Assembly: GCA_902766345.1 (NCBI GenBank)
Contig: CACXDK010000091.1
Coordinates: forward strand, 1-10,719
Origin: an uncultured Spirochaetaceae bacterium
GTDB lineage: Bacteria > Spirochaetota > Spirochaetia > Treponematales > Treponemataceae
Length of the DNA: 10,719 nt
Direction: 5' to 3'
How positions within the stretch are numbered: the first letter of the stretch is position 1; every line of letters starts with the position of its first letter. The notes below the pieces were generated by a model. It was not told the origin of the DNA and did no database searches. It saw only the letters and a program-made list of their open reading frames with translations. Positions 1 through 7,694 of the stretch are shown here, one piece after another. A program made the position numbers and the translations under genes.

Positions 1-990
1 TTCTTTAACAGAAATACATTCCGTGCTGTAGATGATGTAAATTTTTCCATACAAAAAGGTGAGGTTCTTGGGCTTGTAGGAGAATCTGGCTGCGGAAAAA
101 CAACAACAGGGCGTTCCATAATAAAACTGTACGATATAACTGGCGGTAAAATTTATTTTAATGGTAAGCTCATAAATGAAGGAACTTATGACTATGAGCA
201 GGAACTAAAAAATGCAAAAGCACTTGGAGATAATGAAGCTATAGCACAGCAAAAAAAACTGCTTGCTCAAGCTAGAAAAAGAATTGCACAGCGAAAGAAA
301 AAAGAGCCTTACGAAACAAAGATTCAGATGATATTTCAAGATCCCATCTCATCGCTTGATCCGCGCATGACTGTACGCGAAATTATTGCAGAAGGATTGC
401 ATATTCAAGGCATAAAAGATGAGCAGGAAGTAACAAAGCAAGTATCACAAGTTCTTATGCGAGTAGGACTGTTGCCAGAATATGCAGACCGATATCCACA
501 TGAATTTTCTGGTGGGCAACGCCAGCGCATTGGAATTGCACGTGCAATAATTATGAAGCCAGAACTTATTATTGCAGACGAACCTGTAAGTGCATTGGAT
601 GTAAGCATTAAAGCTCAGGTTATTAATCTGTTAAATTCCCTACGCAAAGAAATGGGGCTTACAGTACTTTTCATTGCCCATGATCTTTCTGTAGTAAAAT
701 ATTTTTCTGACCGCATTGCAGTTATGTATTATGGCAAAATTGTAGAATGCGCAACATCTGATGAACTTTTTGCAAATCCATTGCACCCTTATACAAAATC
801 ACTGCTAAGTGCAATTCCTCTGCCAGATCCTCATTACGAAAAAAAGAGGCAACGTATTATTTACAATCCAAAAACTGCACATGATTATTCAAAAGACACC
901 CCTACAATGCATTTTGTCACTCAAAGTCATAGTGTATATTGTAACACAGAAGAATTTGAGCAATACAAAAAGGAATTAGGACTGTCATGA
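1..990 (+). CDS. oppF: Oligopeptide/dipeptide ABC transporter ATP-binding protein, OppF type (5' partial)
   Basis: The frame is open from the first base, so the start lies upstream; 329 residues are visible, probably lacking only the first 10-20. This is the cytoplasmic ATPase that, with an OppD-like partner and two permeases, powers peptide import. Visible-residue positions: Walker [10 protein letters not shown] at 27-35, Q-loop in IQMIFQDP near 113, signature SGGQRQR from 170, Walker B LIIADEP at 189-195, switch His227 in FIAHD, and the oligopeptide-family C-terminal motif [12 protein letters not shown] at 262-273. All catalytic motifs are intact. Between Walker A and the Q-loop (about residues 58-107) there is a Lys/Gln/Ala-rich, probably helical insert, roughly 35 residues longer than in E. 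coli OppF. The usual Cys-rich tail is reduced to a single Cys. The TGA stop overlaps the next start (ATGA). Peptide specificity cannot be read, so DppF or AppF is equally possible. Confidence 0.93.
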   Translation, partial: FFNRNTFRAVDDVNFSIQKGEVLGLVGESGCGKTTTGRSIIKLYDITGGKIYFNGKLINEGTYDYEQELKNAKALGDNEAIAQQKKLLAQARKRIAQRKKKEPYETKIQMIFQDPISSLDPRMTVREIIAEGLHIQGIKDEQEVTKQVSQVLMRVGLLPEYADRYPHEFSGGQRQRIGIARAIIMKPELIIADEPVSALDVSIKAQVINLLNSLRKEMGLTVLFIAHDLSVVKYFSDRIAVMYYGKIVECATSDELFANPLHPYTKSLLSAIPLPDPHYEKKRQRIIYNPKTAHDYSKDTPTMHFVTQSHSVYCNTEEFEQYKKELGLS

Positions 991-1358
991 AATTCAGCAT
1001 AAAAAAAATCATTATGCATCAGTTCATTTTTCTTTTTGCAGCAGGTGTAATTGTTTTTCTTACTGTCCTATACGAAAAACGAACACTGCCACAGGAACTT
1101 GCAACAACACAAAGGATTTTATGTGACGGGGCATTCTTTGCATCTGTCATATTCACATTCATTGGACTAATGTTGTTTATAAGTCACTGGGGTGGTTTTG
1201 ATTCTTTTTCATATATCATGTCAAAACTGAAAAACAAAAATAAAGAATCTTATTTTGAATATGTACGAAACCGTCATGCAAATAAAAAAAGTCCTACTGT
1301 ACTTTTTTTTACAACAGGACTTTTTATGCTTGTGCTATCGGTATGTTTGATTTTATAA
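987..1358 (+). CDS. Small membrane protein, resembles DUF3899
   Basis: A 123-residue protein with three predicted membrane helices (about residues 10-29, 46-66 and 104-122) and a basic, Lys/Asn-rich loop at 79-101. The order of helix, loop with Gly-Gly-Phe-Asp-x-Phe (69-74), then a Tyr-Phe-x-Tyr-Val-Arg segment (89-94) and a final helix resembles the DUF3899 family, whose function is unknown; I infer this from memory of the pattern. The ATG overlaps the oppF stop by four bases and has AGGA at 978-981, five bases upstream, so translational coupling to oppF is likely. The last third of the gene (1284-1325) also carries a terminator-like inverted repeat that suits transcription from the opposite strand. 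A role in peptide transport is suggested only by position. Confidence 0.8.
   Translation: MKFSIKKIIMHQFIFLFAAGVIVFLTVLYEKRTLPQELATTQRILCDGAFFASVIFTFIGLMLFISHWGGFDSFSYIMSKLKNKNKESYFEYVRNRHANKKSPTVLFFTTGLFMLVLSVCLIL
1284..1325 (-). terminator. Intrinsic terminator-like hairpin downstream of the purL-lipoprotein-CNNM unit
   Basis: Read on the minus strand, GTCCTGTTGTA (1320-1310) is followed by an eight-base A-rich loop, the second arm TACAGTAGGAC (1301-1291) and seven T (1290-1284). In minus-strand RNA all 11 positions pair, two of them as G-U wobbles; in plus-strand RNA the same positions become A-C and C-A mismatches. It starts about 45 bases after the CNNM stop codon. It lies inside codons for residues 100-113 of the convergent DUF3899-like gene. 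The A-tract before the first arm (complement of 1321-1325) could extend the stem. Confidence 0.65.
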
Positions 1359-1364
1359 GAACGA

Positions 1365-2621
1365 TTAGGGATTCCCTACACGAGCAATGTGGACTTTTGC
1401 AATACGCTTGTCTTCGAGTTCTTTTACGGTGAACTTAAAACCTGAGTGTTCTATTGATTCTCCTTCAAAAGGAATATGACCGAGCACTTCAAAAATAAGA
1501 CCTCCGATAGTTTCGGAGTGCAGGCTTTGTATGTTAATGCCAAGCTGCTCATTTATATCAATGAGACGTGCAAAGCCATCTATATCAGTGTTATTAGGAT
1601 TTTTTATCTGAACTTCAACACGCCGTGCATAAGGTTTATATTCATCCGTAATAGGACCGAAGATTTCCCTAGCAATATCTTCGCTTGTCAAAACTCCATA
1701 AGTACCAGAATATTCATCTATAACGACTGCCATGCTCTGATGATTTTCCTGCAACATCTGCTGTATGCTGGACATCTTTTTTGTTTCCAAAATGAATAAA
1801 GGTGGACGCATTACTTTTGTAACAGAAAAAAGATTTTGACAGCTTTTATAATGAAGCAAATCTTTTATATAAAGAATTCCAATTATATCATCTATATCTT
1901 TATCATACACAGGAAATCTTGAAAGATAAAATCTTTGCGAAAGTTCTATAATTGAATTGTAATCCGCAGATACATGAATTGCCTTTATTTTTTTTCTAGG
2001 AATCATAATATCTTTTGCTTCAAGATCAGAAAACTTGAAAACCCTGTGCATCATGAGCTTTTCATTTTTTTCAAGAATCCCTTGCTCACTTCCTACATCA
2101 ATGAAGGTCTTTATTTCTTCTTCCGTAAACGATACACTCTGCTTCTGCGTATTTATCTTGCAGATTTTGAGTATTGTACGAGAAATAAATGTAAACAAAA
2201 ATACAAGAGGGAAAAGAATAACTTCCAGACATTGTATGAAGGGACTAATAAAAAAAGCTATTGGTTCAGGATGATGTGTTGCAATTGTCTTTGGTGTAAT
2301 TTCACCAAAGACTAAAAGCAACATTGTAGATATAAAGGTTGCAACTCCCACCCCTGCACTGCCAAACATTTTCAGTGCAATGTATGCAATAATAGAAGAT
2401 ATTGCAATGTTCACAATTTCATTTGCAATCAGAAGAGTGTTTATAAGTCTTTCTTTATCATTCAAAAGCTTCCATACTCGCATTGCTTTTTTATTTTGTT
2501 TATTATGCAATGACCGAATACGAAGCTTATTAATAGAAAGATACGCACTTTCTGTACCTGAAAATGTCATGGACAGCAGAATAAGTACTGCTGTCACGCA
2601 AGGAAGAAGAGCTTTAGACAT
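1365..2621 (-). CDS. CNNM/CorC-type membrane protein with CBS pair (TlyC/HlyC-like 'hemolysin family')
   Basis: A 418-residue inner-membrane protein of the CNNM/CorC family, implicated in magnesium and other divalent cation efflux; 'hemolysin' is a historical label. Domains in order: DUF21/CNNM membrane region at about 1-155, with the conserved GEITPKT at 106-112; an acidic linker with EEEIKTFIDVGSEQG (167-181); a CBS pair at about 205-325, with DIMIPR (204-209), SRFPVY (234-239) and VIDEYSGTYGVLTSEDI (300-316); and the C-terminal CorC_HlyC domain with GGLIFEVLGHIPFEGE (373-388). The length is normal for the family. An in-frame TAG lies one codon before the ATG, which fixes the 5' limit. No good Shine-Dalgarno is close, and the preceding lipoprotein stop is only eight bases away, so translation may depend on coupling. 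It is the last gene of the purL unit. A paralogue lies at 7695-8939. Confidence 0.92.
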   Translation of the reverse strand: MSKALLPCVTAVLILLSMTFSGTESAYLSINKLRIRSLHNKQNKKAMRVWKLLNDKERLINTLLIANEIVNIAISSIIAYIALKMFGSAGVGVATFISTMLLLVFGEITPKTIATHHPEPIAFFISPFIQCLEVILFPLVFLFTFISRTILKICKINTQKQSVSFTEEEIKTFIDVGSEQGILEKNEKLMMHRVFKFSDLEAKDIMIPRKKIKAIHVSADYNSIIELSQRFYLSRFPVYDKDIDDIIGILYIKDLLHYKSCQNLFSVTKVMRPPLFILETKKMSSIQQMLQENHQSMAVVIDEYSGTYGVLTSEDIAREIFGPITDEYKPYARRVEVQIKNPNNTDIDGFARLIDINEQLGINIQSLHSETIGGLIFEVLGHIPFEGESIEHSGFKFTVKELEDKRIAKVHIARVGNP

Positions 2622-2629
2622 GAGCTAAG

Positions 2630-3673
2630 TTACAATCCTGCGGTGCCAGATGCATCAATGCTGGCATCACCAATTTGAGCTTCGGCTTGCATTTTCATAA
2701 CAGTTTCCTTCATCCTCTGAATGGAATCCATTGTAACTATAATTTCATGAGCCATATCACTTTCAGGAAGGAATTCAAATGCCTTCTTCAAAAGAGACTG
2801 CATGGTATCATAATCAGGACTTCCAGTTCTTGCCATCATGAATGCAGCTGTGTACAAAGCTTCCTGCTTTTGTGCGTCTGTAATGCGGTCAGAGTCGCAC
2901 AAGTCAGTAAAGACTTTTACAGCACCGTTTATGTCATTGTCCTTCATGATTTTTTCTATGGCACTGGCATATCCATTTATTAATTCGTACTTTCCCACAA
3001 GACCAGTTTTATTAGACGGATCAAGAGACGGTACTTCTGATACAGCAGGATTCAACAGCGGACGGAAATTCTCGCTAGTTTTTTCATATAAATCATCAAG
3101 TGCAAGAACTTTTTCTGTGCCTTCTGATTTTTTTACAACTTTAATGGCATCAGCAACAGTTGAAATAATTTCTTTATGAGACTCAAGCTCTGCAGAAAGA
3201 TCTTTCAAAGAAGTCATTGCATCTGTATACGGAATGGAAGAAAGCACATATCCTTCTGGGGAAACTATATATATAGAAGGAAACGTTTCTACATAATACT
3301 GCTGCATAAGATTTTCTTTTTCTGCATATTCAGCAGTAATACGCTCTGCTTCTTTCTTTTGTTCCTCGGTAGAATTTTCATCTGTAACAGTCTTTGCAAA
3401 TTCAGAACGCGACAATTCTACAAGAGCAAGTATATACAGAGGAGCAATTTCCTTTTTAAATTCCTTTGTTTCAAGAATGTCATTCTTTAAAGACTTAGAC
3501 TGATCATTCCAGTCTTCACCGCTGAAAACAAGGAATATGTTCTTATTCTTTTTTTCTGCCTGAATCTTTGCTTTTGAAAAGTCAGTGATCCACGCATTTT
3601 TCTTTGCACATGACGAAAGCATGAGCGTTGCAGCAAAAATTGCTGCAACAGAATAAATGATATTTTTCTTCAT
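2630..3673 (-). CDS. Lipoprotein with degenerate (CxxC-less) thioredoxin-like domain
   Basis: A 347-residue probable lipoprotein: positively charged start (MKKN), hydrophobic stretch, lipobox LSSC with acylated Cys22. Residues about 27-165 resemble a thioredoxin-like fold. KNIFLVFSGEDWNDQSKSL (44-62) aligns with the family pattern 'FxGSDWCxWCxxL', but the two cysteines are replaced by Asn56 and Ser59. ETFPSIYIVSPEG (129-141) retains the expected cis-proline (Pro132) strand. The only Cys in the protein is the lipid-modified one, so no disulphide chemistry is expected. Residues 165-330 are helical and could form TPR-like repeats, which I cannot confirm. It is probably anchored facing the periplasm. 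The ATG has AAGGA six bases upstream, overlapping the purL stop region, nine bases from purL. A binding or chaperone role is a guess; I do not recognise a named family. Confidence 0.85.
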   Translation of the reverse strand: MKKNIIYSVAAIFAATLMLSSCAKKNAWITDFSKAKIQAEKKNKNIFLVFSGEDWNDQSKSLKNDILETKEFKKEIAPLYILALVELSRSEFAKTVTDENSTEEQKKEAERITAEYAEKENLMQQYYVETFPSIYIVSPEGYVLSSIPYTDAMTSLKDLSAELESHKEIISTVADAIKVVKKSEGTEKVLALDDLYEKTSENFRPLLNPAVSEVPSLDPSNKTGLVGKYELINGYASAIEKIMKDNDINGAVKVFTDLCDSDRITDAQKQEALYTAAFMMARTGSPDYDTMQSLLKKAFEFLPESDMAHEIIVTMDSIQRMKETVMKMQAEAQIGDASIDASGTAGL

Positions 3674-3682
3674 GTTTTTTCC

Positions 3683-6600
3683 TTAATTAAAATATGATAC
3701 CCCTGCTGCAAAAATATTCTGACATGAATTACCAGGAATATTCTTTATAAGGTCAGAGCTTGAACCGTCTGGACCAGTTCCAATAGTACGTTCATTGTGT
3801 CCCATCTTACCAAGTACATGGCCATCTGGACTTATAAGACCTTCAATAGCGTATAAGCTTCCATTAGGATTGTCTGGCTCTGTAATTGCAGGAACTCCAT
3901 TTTCATCAACATACTGAGTAAACACCTGTCCTGATGCAAAAAGCTTCTGGGCAAGATCATCACTTATAACAATGCGACCTTCTCCATGGCTTACAGGAAT
4001 AAGATGTGTTTTTGCTTCGAGTATAGAAGAATGTAATGCCCAAGGACTTGCAGCACTTACCATTCTTGTGCGTACAACGCGGCTTATGTGGCGACCAATC
4101 TTATTGAATGTAAGTGTAGGCATATCTTCCGAAGGCTCTCTTATTTCACCGTAAGGAACAAGACCTGTCTTTATGAGTGCCTGGAATCCATTACAGATAC
4201 CAAGTACAAGACCATCACGCTTTTTCAACAAATCCATAATTGCATCTGCAATACGTTTTTCACGGATGACGCTTGCAATAAACTTACCAGAACCATCTGG
4301 CTCGTCACCAGCACTGAATCCTCCAGCAAAAGCTATAATCTGGCTATTTTCAATTTCTGCCTTAAACAGATTAAGAGACTCTGCAAGATCCTGTGGTGTT
4401 CTATTACGGAATACCATAATCTGTGTTTCTGCACCATTTAAGTCAAAGGCACGTGCCATATCGTATTCACAGTTTGTACCAGGGAACACAGGAATTATTA
4501 CACGAGGTTTTGTCTTACCAGTTTTTGCAGTAAAGCTGCTTACATTCTTGCGTGCATCAACAAGGCTTGAATGTTCTGATTTTGCAAACTCAGGGAGAGG
4601 CTTTTGCAATTCTGCTCCAGAAACTGGAGGGAACACAGAACTAAGCTTTGATTCCCAAGCCTTTTCAATATCAGCAAGAGAAATCTTTGTACCGAATACA
4701 TTAATTTCGCGTTCAGCAATTGTTTCGCCAATCTTTTCTACAGTTCCATCTTCAAAATCAGCAATAGCTTTAAGATCTTCATCTGATTCAACAATTATAG
4801 AACCATACAAAGGTGTAAACAAATCTCTTGCACTAACATCCATGTCCAAACATGCAGCTGTTGGGCTTGCAGGAATAAGACGAATAGCAGCTCCAATTCT
4901 ATTACCCAAAGCCATCTTACTTACAGCTTCTGCAATTCCGCCTGCTCCTACAGGATACATAGCAAGAATCTTTTTATCTGCATTAAGCTTGTAAAGAGCC
5001 TTTGCATTCTGTGTGAATGTTTCAAAATCTGGAGCAAGTTCCTGTGAATATGGAACACTTACCAAATAAATTCCGCTACCAGCCTTTTTGAAAGAACCGC
5101 TAGTTACATGTGTTGCTTCATCTGTAGTAACAGCAAAAGAAACAAGTGTGTGAGGAACATTTAAGTTTTCAAAAGTTCCACTCATACTATCTTTTCCACC
5201 AATGCTACCAGTACCCATTGCTTTCTGTGCATCAAGAGCACCAAGCAATGCACTTGCAGGATATCCCCAAGTTTTTTCGCTTACAGCACGTCCAAAGAAT
5301 TCCTGAAAGCTAAGACGGCAAGTTTCAGGTCTTCCACCAATACATGCAATTTTTGCAAGAGAAGAAAGAACTGCAGTCTGAGCTCCGTGCCAAGGACTCC
5401 ACTGAGCCACACGAGGATCATAACCATAAGTCATAAGGCTTACAGTACTTGTTTCTTTAGGACTTAATACAGGAATCTTTGCAGCCATTCCTGCTTCGGG
5501 AGTTCCCTGATATACACCACCGTAAGGGAAAAGTACAGAAGCAGAACCAATAGAACCATCAAAACGCTCACCCAGTCCTCGCTGAGAACAACAAGCAAGA
5601 TCTTCCATGTTTGCAATCCATGCTTTCTGAACAGCATCAGAATCTGGTTCACTTCCAAGTATCGAGTCTACACTTTCAAGAGGATTTACCAGTGGCGATT
5701 TTTCCTGTACGGCAGGACTTTCAATTTCAGCAACAGCTTCATGAGGTGCTCCGGCAGTATCAATAAATGAGCGGTCAATATCTACAATTGTCTTTCCCCG
5801 CCATTTCATAACCATGCGGTTTGTATCTGTAACAGTGGCAACAACTACTGCGTTAAGATTTTCTTTATGTGCAGCTTCAATAAATTTATCTACATTTTCT
5901 TTTCGTACAACAACAGCCATGCGCTCCTGACTTTCGGAAATAGCAAGTTCTGTACCATCCAAACCTTCGTACTTCTTTGGGACAGCGTCAAGATTAATAT
6001 CCAATCCAGGCGCAAGTTCTCCAACAGCAACCGAAACACCACCTGCACCAAAGTCATTACAGCGGCGAATCATCAGACAAACTTCTTTATTGCGGAACAA
6101 TCTCTGAATCTTACGTTCCTCAACAGCATTTCCTTTCTGAACTTCTGCCGCAGCAGTTGTAACTGATTTTTCTGTGTGAACTTTTGAAGAACCTGTTGCA
6201 CCACCAATTCCATCACGGCCAGTTCCGCCACCAAGCAGAATTATGATATCACCAGCTTCAGGAGTTTCCCTCAAAACAAGATCGACAGGAGCAGCGGCAA
6301 TAACTGCACCTAATTCCATGCGTTTAGCAAGGAATCCCGGATGATAAACTTCTGCAACCTGTCCTGTAGTAAGACCAATCTGGTTCCCGTAACTTGCAAA
6401 TCCCTGTGCTGCTTCACGAGTAAGTTTCATCTGAGGAAGTTTACCAGGAAGGGTCTTGCTAAGCGGTACAGTAGGATCTGCAGCTCCTGTTACACGCAAT
6501 GCCTGATATACCCAACTGCGAGCAGAAAGAGGGTCACGAATTGCACCGCCAATACAGGTTGCAGCACCACCGAATGGTTCAATTTCTGTCGGATGGTTAT

Positions 6601-7603
6601 GAGTTTCGTTCTTAAATTCCAAAAGCCAGCGTTCTGTAGGTTCACCAGATGTATAATGTACATCTATATAGATGGAACAAGCGTTGTTTTCTTCACTCAC
6701 TTCCATGTCTTCGAGCTTACCATGCTTACGCAGATATTTTGCACCGATACATGCCATATCCATAAGTGTAACAGGCTTATCTGTACGCTGAGCATAAAGA
6801 TCTGCCCTCATGTCTGTGTAGTTTTCAAATGATTTCTTAAAGAGAGAAGCATAAGGACCGTCCTCAATCTTTACATCTTTAAGGATTGTATTGAATGTTG
6901 TATGACGGCAGTGATCACTCCAGTATGTATCAAGAACACGGATTTCTGTAATAGTAGGATCTCGCTTTATTGATGCAAAATAGTCTTGCATCCATTTTAT
7001 ATCTGCAAAATCCATTGCAAGACCAAGCTTCTGGCGGTATGCTTCAAGCTCCTGTGCATTCAGTTTGATAAATCCATCTACAGTAGGAATATCAGCTGGA
7101 ACAGCTGTTTTCATTTCAAGTGTTTCTGGTTTTGAATTATCAGTAAGGCGGCTGTCTACTGGATTTATAAGATAGTTCTGTATTTTAAGTACGTCTGCGG
7201 CAGAAACCGTACCTGAAAGAATTACAATTTTAGCACAGCGTACATGAGGAGGCAAAGTACCAACTTTTGTTGTGCGGCTCATGCTTTCTCTAAGTAAAGA
7301 AAGACACTGCTCAGCACTATCGGAACGCTGATCATACTGTCCAGGCAGGTACTCCCATATTATGGCAGTGTCACCTTCTGGAATGTCTAGACTTTCAAAT
7401 AAAACGCTGTCGCTCTGTGGCTCAGAGAAAATGCGTGTAGCTGAAGCTTTTGCAACTTCGTCCGCAACATTTTCCACATCATAGCGGTTCAGATAGCGAA
7501 CTTTTGTAACGCCGCTAATACCCAAAAAGCCGTTTATTTCGGCATAAATGCGGGCTGCTTCATTCTGAAAGCCAGCCTTTCTTTCAACGTATATACGAAA
7601 CAT
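3683..7603 (-). CDS. purL: Phosphoribosylformylglycinamidine synthase, single-chain PurL
   Basis: This 1306-residue cytoplasmic enzyme converts FGAR, ATP and glutamine to FGAM in the fourth step of purine synthesis. The PurS-like, synthetase and glutaminase parts are fused in one chain. Order: PurS-like N-terminus (about 1-150); linker with DTYWSDHCRHTTF (225-237); first synthetase half with ETHNHPTEIEPFGG (333-346), GGGTGRDGIGGATGSS (458-473) and NDFGAGG (516-522); second half with GGKDSMSGTF (802-811); and a PurQ-like glutaminase from about 1033, with nucleophile Cys1137 in GICNGFQ and His1206/Glu1208 in SHGEGR. It fits the long clade found in clostridia and treponemes (TIGR01857 type, from memory) rather than E. 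coli-type PurL. An in-frame TGA immediately precedes the ATG, and the N-terminus MFRIYVERKAGF matches family starts. No Shine-Dalgarno is visible; the promoter predicts a leaderless message. It leads the lipoprotein-CNNM unit. Confidence 0.97.
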   Translation of the reverse strand: MFRIYVERKAGFQNEAARIYAEINGFLGISGVTKVRYLNRYDVENVADEVAKASATRIFSEPQSDSVLFESLDIPEGDTAIIWEYLPGQYDQRSDSAEQCLSLLRESMSRTTKVGTLPPHVRCAKIVILSGTVSAADVLKIQNYLINPVDSRLTDNSKPETLEMKTAVPADIPTVDGFIKLNAQELEAYRQKLGLAMDFADIKWMQDYFASIKRDPTITEIRVLDTYWSDHCRHTTFNTILKDVKIEDGPYASLFKKSFENYTDMRADLYAQRTDKPVTLMDMACIGAKYLRKHGKLEDMEVSEENNACSIYIDVHYTSGEPTERWLLEFKNETHNHPTEIEPFGGAATCIGGAIRDPLSARSWVYQALRVTGAADPTVPLSKTLPGKLPQMKLTREAAQGFASYGNQIGLTTGQVAEVYHPGFLAKRMELGAVIAAAPVDLVLRETPEAGDIIILLGGGTGRDGIGGATGSSKVHTEKSVTTAAAEVQKGNAVEERKIQRLFRNKEVCLMIRRCNDFGAGGVSVAVGELAPGLDINLDAVPKKYEGLDGTELAISESQERMAVVVRKENVDKFIEAAHKENLNAVVVATVTDTNRMVMKWRGKTIVDIDRSFIDTAGAPHEAVAEIESPAVQEKSPLVNPLESVDSILGSEPDSDAVQKAWIANMEDLACCSQRGLGERFDGSIGSASVLFPYGGVYQGTPEAGMAAKIPVLSPKETSTVSLMTYGYDPRVAQWSPWHGAQTAVLSSLAKIACIGGRPETCRLSFQEFFGRAVSEKTWGYPASALLGALDAQKAMGTGSIGGKDSMSGTFENLNVPHTLVSFAVTTDEATHVTSGSFKKAGSGIYLVSVPYSQELAPDFETFTQNAKALYKLNADKKILAMYPVGAGGIAEAVSKMALGNRIGAAIRLIPASPTAACLDMDVSARDLFTPLYGSIIVESDEDLKAIADFEDGTVEKIGETIAEREINVFGTKISLADIEKAWESKLSSVFPPVSGAELQKPLPEFAKSEHSSLVDARKNVSSFTAKTGKTKPRVIIPVFPGTNCEYDMARAFDLNGAETQIMVFRNRTPQDLAESLNLFKAEIENSQIIAFAGGFSAGDEPDGSGKFIASVIREKRIADAIMDLLKKRDGLVLGICNGFQALIKTGLVPYGEIREPSEDMPTLTFNKIGRHISRVVRTRMVSAASPWALHSSILEAKTHLIPVSHGEGRIVISDDLAQKLFASGQVFTQYVDENGVPAITEPDNPNGSLYAIEGLISPDGHVLGKMGHNERTIGTGPDGSSSDLIKNIPGNSCQNIFAAGVSYFN

Positions 7604-7609
7604 TCAAAT

Positions 7610-7638
7610 ATTATAGAAAAAAACAATGCTTTGTGCAA
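7610..7638 (-). promoter_or_regulatory. purL promoter, predicted leaderless
   Basis: On the minus strand TTGCAC (7638-7633) is separated by 17 bases from a consensus TATAAT (7615-7610), a strong sigma-70-type match. Only six bases (ATTTGA) lie between the -10 and the purL ATG at 7603, so the usual start point, seven bases after the -10, falls on the A of the ATG. There is no ribosome-binding sequence upstream of the ATG. Confidence 0.75.
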
Positions 7639-7649
7639 TGACAGTCATT
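7637..7649. promoter_or_regulatory. Perfect 13-base palindrome, candidate operator
   Basis: AATGACAGTCATT is a perfect inverted repeat with six-base arms around a central A. It overlaps the first two bases of the purL -35 box and lies just upstream of the -35 of the divergent gene, where a dimeric regulator could act on both promoters. I cannot name the regulator, and AT-rich DNA yields some palindromes by chance. Confidence 0.4.
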
Positions 7650-7654
7650 TTCAT

Positions 7655-7686
7655 TTGCAAAACTCATAGAAATGCAGTAGTATAAA
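7655..7686 (+). promoter_or_regulatory. Promoter of the divergent CNNM/CorC gene
   Basis: TTGCAA (7655-7660) with a 17-base spacer precedes TAGTAT (7678-7683), four of six matches to the -10 consensus. An overlapping TATAAA (7681-7686) is a better hexamer, but with a 20-base spacer. Either choice puts the transcription start at about 7690-7693, zero to five bases before the start codon, and no Shine-Dalgarno is present. Weaker than the purL promoter. Confidence 0.5.
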
Positions 7687-7694
7687 ATCCATTG

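Noticed and set aside
1366..1378. Short inverted repeat TAGGGATTCCCTA at the end of the CNNM gene
   Set aside because: The stem is only five bases with a three-base loop and no T-run follows on either strand; the hairpin at 1284-1325 is a far better terminator.
1365..2621. True haemolysin or toxin role for the TlyC-like proteins
   Set aside because: The full CNNM, CBS and CorC_HlyC order points to a cation transporter-type membrane protein; the haemolysin name is historical and nothing here shows lytic activity.
1974..2628. Plus-strand open frames opposite the CNNM gene
   Set aside because: Composition is typical of antisense reading of a membrane protein, with no start signals and a clear real gene on the other strand.
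4173..4994. A 273-codon open frame on the plus strand opposite purL
   Set aside because: It is fully antisense to well-supported purL coding sequence, has no domain signal and no ribosome-binding site; such shadows arise from codon bias. The other plus-strand frames across 3972-6832 are rejected for the same reason.
7604..7694. A riboswitch (for example a purine type) before purL
   Set aside because: There are only six bases between the -10 box and the start codon, leaving no room for a transcribed leader.
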